DNA of 64,000 bases from Evansella vedderi. Its GTDB lineage: Bacteria; Bacillota; Bacilli; Bacillales; Salisediminibacteriaceae. Position numbers and translations under genes: made by a program. The notes under the pieces are model-generated. The model was given only the letters and a program-made list of their open reading frames with translations. It searched no databases and had not been told where the DNA came from. This document shows, in pieces, positions 26,912 to 35,572 of the stretch (the stretch's first letter is position 1; every line of letters starts with the position of its first letter). The stretch covers positions 47,918 through 111,917 of the forward strand of contig NZ_JAUSUG010000021.1 of assembly GCF_030813435.1 (NCBI RefSeq), written 5' to 3'.

Positions 26912-28090
26912 GTGCGTAACTTTGAGTTTTCAGATACATTAAAGCGGTTGCCGGAACAGTTTTTTGCTAATTTAGTACTGAAGGTTCAGGCGTTAAAAAA
27001 ACAGGGGCATGACGTAATCAATCTGGGGCAAGGAAACCCTGATTTGCCGACGCCTCAGCATGTAGTGGAGGAATTAAAGAACTCCGCAGATAATCCTAAT
27101 TTCCATAAATACTCCCCATTCCGAGGGCAGCGCTTCTTAAAGGAAGCTATCGCTGAGTTCTATAAACGGGAATATAATGTAGACATTGATCCTGAGACAG
27201 AGGTTGCTGTAATGTTCGGGGCAAAAACGGGGTTAGTGGAGGTCAGTCAGTGTCTGTTGAATCCAGGAGACTATTCCCTGCTGCCGGATCCAGGCTATCC
27301 GGATTATATGTCAGGAATAGCCTTAGCCAATGCAGAGACCACATTAATGCCGTTGCGTGAGGAAAATGACTTTTTGCCAGATTATCAGGAAATGGACGAA
27401 AGCGCATTGGATCGGGCAAAGCTAATGTTTTTAAACTATCCAAATAATCCAACGGCAGGAATTGCCAACAAGGCTTTCTTCGATGAAACGGTGGAGGTAG
27501 CAAAGAAGCATAACATTTGCGTGATTCATGATTTTGCCTATGGTGCCATAGGTTTTGATGGAGAAAAACCTCAAAGCTTCCTCTCTTCAGAAGGGGCGAA
27601 GGATATTGGGGTGGAAATATACACCATGTCCAAAACCTATAACATGGCAGGCTGGCGCGTGGCCTTTGCTGTGGGAAATCCGTCTGTTATTGAGAGTATC
27701 AACTTAATTCAGGATCACTTGTATGTAAGCTTGTTCAGCGGTATCCAACAGGCCGCAGCAAAAGCGCTAACGGGGGACCAAGCTTGCGTAGATGAGTTAG
27801 TCGCAACATATGAGGGGCGCCGTCACGCATTTATCAGCAGCTGCCATGAAATCGGCTGGAAGGTTTCGGCTCCAAAGGGCTCCTTCTTCGTTTGGGCACC
27901 TGTAGCTAAGGGCTTCACCTCTGAAGAATTTGCAAACTTGTTGTTGGAAAAAGCTCATGTTGTAGTGGCACCGGGGAACGGCTTTGGAGAATACGGTGAA
28001 GGCTATGTTCGCATCGGATTGCTGGACAGTGAGGAACGATTGCGAGAAGCTGTAGAGCGAATTTCGAAGTTGGAGATTGATTTTAAATAA
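26912..28090 (+). CDS. PLP-dependent class I/II aminotransferase, MtnE-like
   Basis: A 392-residue aminotransferase close to B. subtilis MtnE (YkrV): RLPEQFFANLV at the start, DVINLGQGNPDLPTP, FLNYPNNPTAG near residue 165, the PLP lysine in YTMSKTYNMAGWR and the C-terminal YVRIGLL arginine. MtnE transaminates 4-methylthio-2-oxobutyrate to methionine in the methionine salvage pathway. No other mtn genes are present, so the role may be broader. The start is the GTG at 26912, 9 nt after TGGAG; a TTG at 26897 overlaps the ribosome site. It is transcribed away from the Fe-ADH/nitrilase/DAO set. Confidence 0.85.
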   Translation: MRNFEFSDTLKRLPEQFFANLVLKVQALKKQGHDVINLGQGNPDLPTPQHVVEELKNSADNPNFHKYSPFRGQRFLKEAIAEFYKREYNVDIDPETEVAVMFGAKTGLVEVSQCLLNPGDYSLLPDPGYPDYMSGIALANAETTLMPLREENDFLPDYQEMDESALDRAKLMFLNYPNNPTAGIANKAFFDETVEVAKKHNICVIHDFAYGAIGFDGEKPQSFLSSEGAKDIGVEIYTMSKTYNMAGWRVAFAVGNPSVIESINLIQDHLYVSLFSGIQQAAAKALTGDQACVDELVATYEGRRHAFISSCHEIGWKVSAPKGSFFVWAPVAKGFTSEEFANLLLEKAHVVVAPGNGFGEYGEGYVRIGLLDSEERLREAVERISKLEIDFK

Positions 28091-28216
28091 TAGATAGTTA
28101 GTTTAGTAGGTATTTCTTGTGAAATGCCTGCTTTTTATTGGTTTTTTATGAAAAAAGAGGTCATTCTTTACCAGATAGGGGAGGTTGGGGTTTTACAGCC
28201 ACTTCCGAAACCGTTA

Positions 28217-28741
28217 CTACCGCGCCTCCCAGGTCAAATAAATGAGCTGAATTAATCCTCCTGTAGCTTGCAGCCAGCTTCCTAGTACAGCGAGGTGCTG
28301 TGCGTGCACCTCTTCCCCTTTCAATTCCGCGACTCCTCCTATAGATTCTAATGTAGCTCCGATAGATTCTAGACTATCCCCAAGTTGAAGGACTGGTACA
28401 TCACCTGCTTCTGCAGATAACGCAGCCCCTAACCCTTGCAATCCGTCTCCAAGTATTCCTAATTTAATAGCTTCTTCCCCGTTTTCCATCAACTCTTTCC
28501 AAGCTGCGAAGGAGCTGGCTCCGGCACCTGCTGACTCAATATAACTGCTGGCACTGATAACAGGATCCTCCACCCCTATCCCCTGTAATGCCTCTCCAAT
28601 GGACTGTAATCCCTCTCCAATAACAGTTAATAATATATTAAGGTCACTCTCTTCTAGTAGTTCCCTCGTTTCAGATGTTGCTGATGTAATTTGTCCAATT
28701 ACTTCTACCAAAAGTCCAACTAAAATTAGAGCCTCGTTCAT
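28217..28741 (-). CDS. DUF6944-type Gly/Leu-rich repetitive protein
   Basis: A 174-residue acidic protein built of degenerate repeats of the form LGDGLQGLGAALS, IGEGLQSIGEALQGIG and LGDSLESIGATLESIG. Each is an amphipathic stretch with Gly at regular spacing, so it probably forms a helical bundle. There is no signal peptide or cysteine. Similar repetitive proteins annotated as DUF6944 occur in Bacillus; their role is unknown. A good AAGGTGG site precedes the ATG at 28741. It lies between an aminotransferase and a spore protein gene. Confidence 0.7.
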   Translation of the reverse strand: MNEALILVGLLVEVIGQITSATSETRELLEESDLNILLTVIGEGLQSIGEALQGIGVEDPVISASSYIESAGAGASSFAAWKELMENGEEAIKLGILGDGLQGLGAALSAEAGDVPVLQLGDSLESIGATLESIGGVAELKGEEVHAQHLAVLGSWLQATGGLIQLIYLTWEAR

Positions 28742-28992
28742 AATGAGCCCACCTTACTTTATTACAAGGTAAACGCTAGTACATCTTATTCACCTGTCCT
28801 AAACTGGTATAGCCTGATAGCACAGGTCTCCCACAGAATGGACAACTATCATGGTTTGAGGTAGAGGAACCAGAAAAAAAATTTCTTCTCCTATTTTGGC
28901 AAATAACACTTTTGGCTTTTTCACCTTGAATAAAAACCCAACTGGCGACAAAAGATAATTTGAGGAAGTATAACATAAGGAGGCTTTTCATT

Positions 28993-29169
28993 ATGGATAC
29001 ACAACGAGCACAGGAAATAATTGATTCCCCAACGATGATTAACGTTTCTTACAATGGGATTCCTGTCTACATTAAAGAAGTGAACAATAATATGGCGACG
29101 GTTTTTCCACTGGACGAAATGGATAATGTTCAGGAAGTAGATGTGGAAGGGTTAATTGAGGGGAAATAA
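28993..29169 (+). CDS. sspH: H-type small acid-soluble spore protein, second copy
   Basis: A 58-residue protein with MDTQRAQEIIDSPTMINVSY, NGIPVYIKEV and a closing VDVEGLIEGK, the same layout as the copy at 23067-23246 but clearly diverged. An upstream in-frame ATG at 28960 is open, but AAGGAGG lies 9 nt before the ATG at 28993. A clear intrinsic terminator follows. Expected location is the spore core. Confidence 0.92.
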   Translation: MDTQRAQEIIDSPTMINVSYNGIPVYIKEVNNNMATVFPLDEMDNVQEVDVEGLIEGK

Positions 29170-29185
29170 TACATAATAACGAAAA

Positions 29186-29222
29186 TGAACCATCTGACAA
29201 AACCTTCAGATGGTTCATTAAT
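29186..29222 (+). terminator. Terminator of the second sspH
   Basis: TGAACCATCTGA and TCAGATGGTTCA form a perfect 12-bp stem 16 nt after the stop codon, followed by a T/A-rich run. Confidence 0.8.
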
Positions 29223-29274
29223 ATTCTAAAATAATTTACCGGAAATTAATTATTATAAAGGAACTGCCTTGAGT

Positions 29275-29472
29275 TTATTTGATGAATTTTATAGTGATTG
29301 GATATTTAAACTTTCTCCCGAACAGGGTGATAATGATGGCTACAATTGCTAGAAATCCATAGGAGACAAGGAAAACAAGGAAATAAGCCATGCTGTTGAA
29401 TCCAAATAGGACTTCAAACACGCCAGTGGCTTCCCCTGTTATCCAATTATTCATCGCTACAACTGCCATCAT
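29275..29472 (-). CDS. Small membrane protein, hypothetical
   Basis: A 65-codon frame encodes one or two hydrophobic segments (about residues 22-52: VLFGFNSMAYFLVFLVSYGF, then an Ile/Val-rich run) and a basic tail, FGRKFKYPITIKFIK. No convincing ribosome site precedes the ATG at 29472; a later ATG (29454) is also possible. Composition is protein-like and the positive-inside rule would place the tail in the cytoplasm. I do not recognise the family. It may be a real short gene or a chance frame. Confidence 0.35.
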   Translation of the reverse strand: MMAVVAMNNWITGEATGVFEVLFGFNSMAYFLVFLVSYGFLAIVAIIITLFGRKFKYPITIKFIK

Positions 29473-29611
29473 ATGAAGGCAACAAGAAATGGATAGAACA
29501 TTCCCTAAAATACTATGAGTCTAAATTTTTATGTTGAAGTATTTCCATTATTATGATAAAACTATAATCGAGTTATTAATTTTGTTAATTGTTTTTCAAT
29601 TTAATAATGGA

Positions 29612-29706
29612 ACCACTCCTAGGGGTGCTTGAAAGCTGAGAGAGACGTTTGTCTTAACCCTTATAACCTGATCTAGTTAGAACTAGCGTAGGGAAGAAGT
29701 GTGGAG
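29612..29706 (+). ncRNA. TPP riboswitch (THI element)
   Basis: The conserved core is present in order: AGGGGTGCT, GCTGAGAGAGA, AACCCTTATAACCTGATCTAG and the closing TAGCGTAGGGAAG. The outer helix 3-prime strand (GGAAGAAGTG) can instead pair with the 5-prime arm of the terminator at 29774 (CACTTCTTTCC). With TPP bound that arm is sequestered and the terminator forms, so the downstream salvage operon should be off when thiamine is plentiful. Confidence 0.95.
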
Positions 29707-29773
29707 ATGTATAGCCAAATGGTATTTGTTTACGTTTGGGTCTATGTACATACGTATGAATTTATATGTATAC

Positions 29774-29808
29774 AACCACTTCTTTCCAAAAGAAGTGGTT
29801 TTTTGTGT
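29774..29808 (+). terminator. Riboswitch-controlled intrinsic terminator
   Basis: AACCACTTCTTT and AAAGAAGTGGTT form a 12-bp stem followed by TTTTTTGTG. It is the expression platform of the TPP riboswitch. Confidence 0.9.
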
Positions 29809-29822
29809 TGAAAATGTTCAGA

Positions 29823-29877
29823 GACCGGGTCCCGCACAATTATGTGAATGTTCACAAAAACTTCGGTGACCCGGTCT
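29823..29877. repeat. Thiamine-operon palindromic element, copy 1
   Basis: Outer arms GACCGGGTC and GACCCGGTC enclose an inner palindrome (TGTGAATGTTCACA). It lies between the riboswitch terminator and the ylmB ribosome site. Related copies are at 31191, 34476 and 35573. Confidence 0.8.
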
Positions 29878-29901
29878 GTGACAAAAAAGAGGGGGATTGT
29901 T

Positions 29902-31212
29902 TTGGCGAAGGATATTGCATTGGTGTTGAAACAGGTGGATGATCGGCAAGAAGAGCTTATTGCGTTATTGAAAACGTTAATTCGGTTTGAGACTCCCGCT
30001 CCACCAGCGAGGAATACGAAGGAAGCACAGTCCTATGTTGCTGATTATCTTATGAGCTTAGGGTTTTCCATTGATATGTGGGACGTTTATCCTGGTGATC
30101 CAAATGTGGTTGGTCTTCTAAAAGGGACTGACTCTGACAACCACAAAAGTTTAATTATTAACGGACATATGGATGTGGCAGAGGTTAGTGAGGATGAAAA
30201 CTGGGAAAAGGATCCTTTTACTCCTATCATGAGAGATGGAGTAGTGATTGGTCGTGGTGCTGCTGATATGAAGGGCGGTTTGGCCGGAGCATTGTTTGCT
30301 ATCCAATTACTAAGGGAAAATGAGATTGAACTTCCGGGAGATTTAACTCTTCAGTCAGTGATTGGAGAAGAGGTTGGTGAGGCAGGAACTTTACAGGCGT
30401 GCAAACGAAATGGCGGAGCTAAGGCAGACTTTGCCGTGGTTGTGGATACGAGTGATTTACATATTCAAGGGCAGGGTGGTGTTATCACTGGTTGGATCAC
30501 CGTTAAAAGTGAGAAGACATTTCATGACGCTACCCGGAGAAACATGATTCATGCCGGGGGTGGCTTGGTTGGAGCCAGCGCCATTGAAAAAATGACGAAA
30601 ATAATTCAAGGTTTGCAGGAACTGGAAAGGCATTGGGCAGTGACAAAGAGCTATCCCGGTTGCCCACCAGGAGCTAATACGATTAACCCTGCGGTCATTG
30701 AAGGAGGTAGACACGCAGCCTTTGTTGCCGACGAGTGTCGCCTATGGATTACGGTTCACTATTACCCGAACGAGTCCTATGAACAGGTGTCCGGGGAAAT
30801 AGAAGAACACATTTTAAATGTTGCAAAAGGGGATATGTGGTTGAAGGATAACCCACCGACATTTGAGTGGGGTGGAACCTCCATGATTGAGGATCGAGGG
30901 GAAATCTTCCCATCTTTAGAAGTGGATCCAGAAAATGCTGGTGTTCAAATGTTAGCAGGTGTCCATGAGACTGTATCAGGGCAGTCAGCAGTGATCGATG
31001 TTTCCCCAACTGTAACAGATGGAGGTTGGCTAGGTGCAGAAGGAATCCCAACCGTTATTTATGGACCAGGAGATTTAAAGAATGCCCACGCCGTTAACGA
31101 ACAAGTGTCCATTGATCAATTAATTCAGTATACGAAAACATTATTAACGTTCATCTACGAATGGAGCCATACAAAGAAAGAAAATTCACAGACCGGGTCC
31201 CGTACAAATTAG
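29902..31212 (+). CDS. ylmB: Formylaminopyrimidine deformylase-like M20 amidohydrolase
   Basis: An M20/ArgE-DapE-type metalloenzyme of 436 residues. Metal-site motifs are INGHMDVAE with the first His-Asp, GRGAADMKGG with the bridging Asp, and GEEVGEAG with the catalytic Glu-Glu. In B. halodurans YlmB removes the formyl group from formylaminopyrimidine, a thiamine degradation product, before TenA acts; riboswitch control and the adjacent tenA-thiZXY support that job here. The frame is open from 29848, but that stretch is the palindromic repeat; AGAGGGGG before the TTG at 29902 sets the start. The last residues (SQTGSRTN) are encoded by the next repeat copy, which also supplies the stop. Confidence 0.88.
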   Translation: MAKDIALVLKQVDDRQEELIALLKTLIRFETPAPPARNTKEAQSYVADYLMSLGFSIDMWDVYPGDPNVVGLLKGTDSDNHKSLIINGHMDVAEVSEDENWEKDPFTPIMRDGVVIGRGAADMKGGLAGALFAIQLLRENEIELPGDLTLQSVIGEEVGEAGTLQACKRNGGAKADFAVVVDTSDLHIQGQGGVITGWITVKSEKTFHDATRRNMIHAGGGLVGASAIEKMTKIIQGLQELERHWAVTKSYPGCPPGANTINPAVIEGGRHAAFVADECRLWITVHYYPNESYEQVSGEIEEHILNVAKGDMWLKDNPPTFEWGGTSMIEDRGEIFPSLEVDPENAGVQMLAGVHETVSGQSAVIDVSPTVTDGGWLGAEGIPTVIYGPGDLKNAHAVNEQVSIDQLIQYTKTLLTFIYEWSHTKKENSQTGSRTN

Positions 31213-31245
31213 TGAACGTTCACAAAATTCTCGGGGACCGGGTCT
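31191..31245. repeat. Thiamine-operon palindromic element, copy 2
   Basis: Arms GACCGGGTCCCG and GGGGACCGGGTC with inner AGTGAACGTTCACA. Its left arm encodes the end of ylmB, and the same AATTTTAATTG-plus-SD tail seen after copy 3 follows. Confidence 0.8.
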
Positions 31246-31273
31246 CCAACAATTTTAATTGAGGTGATAAAGG

Positions 31274-31948
31274 ATGAAATTTAGTGAGAGATTGCATGAG
31301 AAGCTGTTGCCAATTTGGAGAAAGAATCATGACCACCCCTTTGTTCAAGAGATCGGAAATGGAACGTTAGACAAGGAAAAGTTTCGTTTTTACATGATTC
31401 AAGACTATTTGTATTTAATTGAATACGCAAAACTGTTTGCCATTGGTGCTGCAAAAGCCAAGGATGTGGAAACAATGGGGAAGTTTGCAGCAATGCTAGA
31501 TTCCACCCTTAATGAAGAGATGTCCCTCCATCGTCAATATGGGGAGAAGTTCGGTATTACTCCAAAGGAATTTGAGGAAGCAGCTCCATCTCCTACAACC
31601 CTTGCGTATACTCATTACATGCTGCATGTGGGGCAAAATGGAACTTTGGCTGACCTTGTTGCAGCACTTCTGCCATGTGCTTGGAGCTACTGGGAAATTG
31701 GTAAGGAGTTAAGCCAAATTCCAGGAGCTAGTGAACATGAATTTTATGGAGAATGGATTAAAATGTACAGTTCCGAAGAATTTGGTCAAGTGGCACAATG
31801 GTGCATCGATCTTCTTGACGAATTAACAGAAGAAAAGCCGGAAGAGGAGCTTGCTCATCTTGAGGAAATCTTCTTAAATACTACGCGCTTCGAGTATATG
31901 TTCTGGGAGATGTCATACAACCAAGCGATGTGGCCGACGGATGAGTAA
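31274..31948 (+). CDS. tenA: Aminopyrimidine aminohydrolase (thiaminase II)
   Basis: Hydrolyses 4-amino-5-aminomethyl-2-methylpyrimidine to the hydroxymethyl pyrimidine (HMP), returning it to thiamine synthesis. The 224-residue all-helical protein keeps the nucleophile Cys135 in LLPCAWSYWEIG, the same number as in B. subtilis TenA, plus YMIQDYLYL for the substrate Tyr/Asp and a C-terminal TTRFEYMFWEM containing the Glu. It follows ylmB, and its stop overlaps the thiZ start. Start ATG with GAGGTGATAAAGG upstream. Confidence 0.95.
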   Translation: MKFSERLHEKLLPIWRKNHDHPFVQEIGNGTLDKEKFRFYMIQDYLYLIEYAKLFAIGAAKAKDVETMGKFAAMLDSTLNEEMSLHRQYGEKFGITPKEFEEAAPSPTTLAYTHYMLHVGQNGTLADLVAALLPCAWSYWEIGKELSQIPGASEHEFYGEWIKMYSSEEFGQVAQWCIDLLDELTEEKPEEELAHLEEIFLNTTRFEYMFWEMSYNQAMWPTDE

Positions 31949-32720
31949 TTCGGCTCTACAGTTCAAGGATATTTCCTTTCATTATAAAAACAGTAACGAA
32001 AACGCTCCTGAGCAGAATGTGTTAGAAAAGTTGAGTTTCAATGTCAAGCCTGGAGAATTTATTAGTATTGTTGGGCCAAGTGGTTCCGGAAAAAGTACTT
32101 TATTTAAATTAATCACAGGCCTTGAAGAGCCATCCTTCGGAGACATCCTAATAAACGGTGAGTCCTACGACAATCGACTTGGCCGGGTGGGCTATATGCC
32201 ACAGCAGGATTTGCTTATGCCCTGGCGCACCATTCTTTCTAATGCTGCCTTACCACTTGAATTAAAAGGGGTTAAACAACAAGATGCCCATCATCAAGTG
32301 ATGGGGCTTCTTGAAGAATTTGGTTTAAAGGGGACAGAACATAAATATCCGAGCGACTTATCCGGTGGTATGCGGCAAAGGGTTTCCTTTTTACGAACCG
32401 TTTTAAGTGGTTCCAACGTGTTACTGTTAGACGAACCCTTCAGCTCACTGGATGCTATTACTAGATTAACGATGCAAGAATGGCTTCTTGATCAATGGGA
32501 GAAGTGGAAAACCACCGTTTTATTTATTACACATGATGTAGATGAAGCTTTATTTTTATCAGATCGTATCTTTGTTTTTACAAAATCGCCTGTGAAAAAA
32601 CTAGAGGAAGTAAATGTTCCCCTTGACCGTCCTAGGAAATTACGGGATATTCATCATCCCGAAGTTATTCAATTGAAGGAGCATTTATTAGATCAACTTC
32701 GGGCGAGGGTAGAGCTATGA
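31941..32720 (+). CDS. thiZ: ABC transporter ATP-binding protein for formylaminopyrimidine (ThiZ)
   Basis: A 259-residue nitrate/taurine-type ABC ATPase. Walker A is VGPSGSGKST, the Q-loop is in MPQQDLLMPWR, the signature is LSGGMRQRVS, Walker B is VLLLDEPFSSLD and the switch His is in FITHDVDEAL. With ThiX and ThiY it should drive uptake of formylaminopyrimidine from degraded thiamine; this follows from operon context and the B. halodurans precedent. The start overlaps tenA by 8 bp and the stop overlaps thiX in ATGA. Confidence 0.92.
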   Translation: MSNSALQFKDISFHYKNSNENAPEQNVLEKLSFNVKPGEFISIVGPSGSGKSTLFKLITGLEEPSFGDILINGESYDNRLGRVGYMPQQDLLMPWRTILSNAALPLELKGVKQQDAHHQVMGLLEEFGLKGTEHKYPSDLSGGMRQRVSFLRTVLSGSNVLLLDEPFSSLDAITRLTMQEWLLDQWEKWKTTVLFITHDVDEALFLSDRIFVFTKSPVKKLEEVNVPLDRPRKLRDIHHPEVIQLKEHLLDQLRARVEL

Positions 32721-33472
32721 AAAGGCTAAAAGATTTTATTGCACCCAGTTTACTTGTTTTTGCTTTAATTGTTTGTTGGGAAATGATTGCTCGATTTATT
32801 GGAATGGCCTTTATTTTACCATCGCCTACCCAAGTGGTTGTAAAACTATGGGAGTTAAAAAATATTTTATTATTGGTTCATTTACCAGCAACGTTGCAGG
32901 TAATTCTAACAGGCCTTTTCCTATCTATCGTTTTAGGTGTAGGGTTAGCCGTTTGGATGAATCTTAGTAAAGTGGCGGAAAAAACGTTTTATCCTATTAT
33001 CATTTCGTCACAAACGATTCCCATTATTGCCATCGCTCCAATTTTTGTCCTATGGTTTGGTTACACGACGATTTGGGCTAAGGTCGTCGTTACTATTTTA
33101 ATAACATTTTTTCCAATAACAGTTAATACTTTTGATGGCTTACGTTCCAGTAGTAAAGAATTAAAAGAATTGCTTTTAACGATGGGGGCGAGGAAAATGG
33201 ACATCTTTTTTAAACTCCAAGTTCCTTCTGCCTTACCCCACTTTTATTCTGGGCTAAAGGTGGCTGTTACGTTAAGTGTTATTGGGGCTGCTATCGGTGA
33301 ATGGCTCGGTGCACAAGCTGGCTTAGGGTATTTTAGCCGGCGGATGATGACCCAATTTGATGGAGCTGGGGTATTTGCTCCTATTGTCTTACTATCTATC
33401 GTCGGTATTGTTTTATTCTTACTCGTTATTTTACTAGAAAAAATAACATTAAAATGGAGGAAAACAGAATGA
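32717..33472 (+). CDS. thiX: ABC transporter permease for formylaminopyrimidine (ThiX)
   Basis: A 251-residue integral membrane permease of the SsuC/TauC family with about six hydrophobic segments. The EAA-like cytoplasmic loop, KELLLTMGARKMDIFFKLQV-type, lies near residue 150-170 and GEWLGAQAGLGYF near residue 195. It couples to ThiZ at the inner face and receives substrate from ThiY. It overlaps thiZ by 4 bp and thiY by 4 bp, so the three transporter genes are translationally linked. Confidence 0.92.
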   Translation: MKRLKDFIAPSLLVFALIVCWEMIARFIGMAFILPSPTQVVVKLWELKNILLLVHLPATLQVILTGLFLSIVLGVGLAVWMNLSKVAEKTFYPIIISSQTIPIIAIAPIFVLWFGYTTIWAKVVVTILITFFPITVNTFDGLRSSSKELKELLLTMGARKMDIFFKLQVPSALPHFYSGLKVAVTLSVIGAAIGEWLGAQAGLGYFSRRMMTQFDGAGVFAPIVLLSIVGIVLFLLVILLEKITLKWRKTE

Positions 33473-34467
33473 AAAAGCTTTTAATCTTGTTTATTAGCGT
33501 GGTAGTTTTATTGACACTTGCTGCTTGTGGAGAAGGGGAGTCAGCAGCAGGAGAGGAAGAGTTAACGGAAGTTGACGTTATGCTCGACTGGTATCCTAAT
33601 GCAGTACATAGTTACTTGTATGCTGCAATCGAAAATGGTTATTTTGAAGAAGAAGGTGTTCAGGTTAACATTCGATTCCCAGCTAACCCAACGGATCCTA
33701 TTAACTTAGCTGCAGCGGGGCAAATTACGCTAGGGATTACATATCAACCCGATGTTGTTACAGCCCGTGCCAACCAGGATGTTCCTGTAAAATCTATTGG
33801 TGCCATCGTTCGTTCACCATTAAACCATACGATTTTCTTAGAGGACAGCGAAATTCAAACACCTAGGGACTTAGAAGGAAAGCAAGTTGGTTTCCCTGGG
33901 ATTCCTGTAAATGAAGCCCTTATTAAAACAATGGTTCAAAATGATGGTGGAGATCCTTCTGCAGTTCAATTGATTGACGTTGGTTTTGAGCTGGGTTCCT
34001 CCGTCGTTAGTGGCCGTGTGGATGCCGTAACTGGAGCTTATATTAACCATGAAGTTCCAGTATTACGTCATCAAGGACATGAGACTCGTTACTTCAACCC
34101 AGTAGATTATGGGGTTCCTAGCTTTTACGAGCTTGTGTTTGTAACTAATGATCAGACTTGGGAAAATGAAAGTGATGTAATTCGTGCATTCTGGCGTGGG
34201 GCAACAAGAGGATACGAGTTCATGGTAGCGAACCCAGAGGAAGCATTAAACATCCTATTAAACAACCAGGACGAAGCTAACTTCCCATTAGTAAAAGAAG
34301 TAGAGAAAGAAAGCTTGGAGATCTTACTGCCGAAAATGGAGTCTAGCAGTGGTTTTGGAAGTCAAGATGAAGTTTCATGGCAAGAAACCATCGACTGGAT
34401 GATGGAATTCGGTCTCATTGACTCAGAGCCTTCTTTAGAAGATATATTTATCAATATCGTAGACTAA
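33469..34467 (+). CDS. thiY: Formylaminopyrimidine-binding lipoprotein (ThiY), copy 1
   Basis: A 332-residue NMT1/THI5-like binding protein. The signal peptide ends in the lipobox LAAC near residue 20, so the protein is anchored outside the membrane. The LDWYPNAVHSYLYAA segment is the pyrimidine-binding signature of this family, with ITYQPDVVTARANQDVP further on. The frame opens at 33454, but the ATG at 33469 follows GGAGG and overlaps the thiX stop. A very similar second copy follows at 34560. Confidence 0.93.
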   Translation: MKKLLILFISVVVLLTLAACGEGESAAGEEELTEVDVMLDWYPNAVHSYLYAAIENGYFEEEGVQVNIRFPANPTDPINLAAAGQITLGITYQPDVVTARANQDVPVKSIGAIVRSPLNHTIFLEDSEIQTPRDLEGKQVGFPGIPVNEALIKTMVQNDGGDPSAVQLIDVGFELGSSVVSGRVDAVTGAYINHEVPVLRHQGHETRYFNPVDYGVPSFYELVFVTNDQTWENESDVIRAFWRGATRGYEFMVANPEEALNILLNNQDEANFPLVKEVEKESLEILLPKMESSSGFGSQDEVSWQETIDWMMEFGLIDSEPSLEDIFINIVD

Positions 34468-34475
34468 TTTGTTCA

Positions 34476-34535
34476 AGGACCCGGTCCCCGAACTTTTTGT
34501 GAACTGTCACAAAGTTGTACGGGACCCGGGCCCTT
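34476..34535. repeat. Thiamine-operon palindromic element, copy 3
   Basis: GGACCCGGTCCCC and GGGACCCGGGCCC arms around TGTGAACTGTCACA, between the two thiY genes. The 3-prime ends of both thiY genes and the adjoining left arm are nearly identical, so the duplicated unit included gene plus element. Confidence 0.8.
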
Positions 34536-34559
34536 ACAATTTTAATTGGAGGAAGTTGA

Positions 34560-35564
34560 ATGAAAAAGGTTTTCATTTTATTCTTTAGTTTTGTAGTTCT
34601 AATCGCTCTTGTAGCTTGTGGAGATCAGGAATCTTCTGCCGGGGGAGCTTCGGAAGAATTAACAGAGATTGATATTATGCTAGACTGGTATCCAAATGCT
34701 GTACATAGTTACTTATATGCCGCTCTAGAAAATGGTTATTTTGAGGAAGAAGGTCTTAAGGTCAATATTCAATTTCCCGCTAACCCAACAGATCCTATTA
34801 ACTTAGCTGCCTCAGGACAAATTACATTAGGAATTACCTATCAACCTGATGTTATTACTGCCAGGGCGAACCAAGACGTCCCAATTAAATCCATTGGAGT
34901 AATTGTCCGTTCTCCCTTAAACCATACGATTTTCTTGGAAGACAGTCCTTTACGGAGACCTAAAGACTTGGAAGGTAAAACGATTGGGTATCCTGGAACC
35001 CCTGTAAATCAAGCTCTTATTAAAACAATGGTGGAAACAGATGGGGGAAACCCTGAAAAAGTTCAATTAATTGATGTTGGTTTTGAATTAGGATCCTCTC
35101 TTGTGACCGGACGTGTAGATGCAGTAACTGGTGCCTATATTAACCACGAAGTTCCTGTACTCAAACATGAAGGTTATAAAACTCGTCATTTTAATCCAGT
35201 GGAGTACGGTGTTCCTAGCTTCTATCAGCTTTTATTTGTTACAAGCGATGAGACATGGGAAACACAAAGCGATATCATTCGTGCTTTCTGGCGTGGAGCA
35301 ACAAAGGGTTATGACTTCATGGTAGCAAACCCAGATGAGGCTCTTGATATTCTATTACGCAACCAAGACGCAGCAAACTTTCCACTGATTGAAGAGGTAG
35401 AAAAACAAAGCTTAGAAATATTGTTTCCAAAGATGGAATCAACCGATGGATTCGGCAGTCAGGATGTTAATGGTTGGCAAGAAACCATTGATTGGATGAA
35501 GAAGTTCGGTATTATCGACGTAGAACCATCATTAGAAGATATCTTTGTCAATATCGTAGACTAA
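34560..35564 (+). CDS. ThiY-like binding lipoprotein, tandem copy 2
   Basis: A 334-residue paralog of the preceding thiY with the lipobox LVAC, IDIMLDWYPNAVHSYL and near-identical pocket segments (ITYQPDV, SPLNHTIFLED, GAYINHEVPVL). Differences cluster in the signal peptide, the acidic linker after the lipid Cys and scattered surface positions. Both copies look intact. The second may broaden ligand range or raise binding-protein dosage relative to ThiXZ; which one is not decidable here. GGAGG precedes the ATG by 8 nt. Confidence 0.9.
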   Translation: MKKVFILFFSFVVLIALVACGDQESSAGGASEELTEIDIMLDWYPNAVHSYLYAALENGYFEEEGLKVNIQFPANPTDPINLAASGQITLGITYQPDVITARANQDVPIKSIGVIVRSPLNHTIFLEDSPLRRPKDLEGKTIGYPGTPVNQALIKTMVETDGGNPEKVQLIDVGFELGSSLVTGRVDAVTGAYINHEVPVLKHEGYKTRHFNPVEYGVPSFYQLLFVTSDETWETQSDIIRAFWRGATKGYDFMVANPDEALDILLRNQDAANFPLIEEVEKQSLEILFPKMESTDGFGSQDVNGWQETIDWMKKFGIIDVEPSLEDIFVNIVD

Positions 35565-35572
35565 TTTGTTCA

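Noticed and set aside
28776..28991. Minus-strand frame with a CPFCGRP zinc-knuckle-like motif
   Set aside because: Only one CxxC, no ribosome site, and it runs through the leader of the second sspH. It may be a gene remnant but support is too weak.
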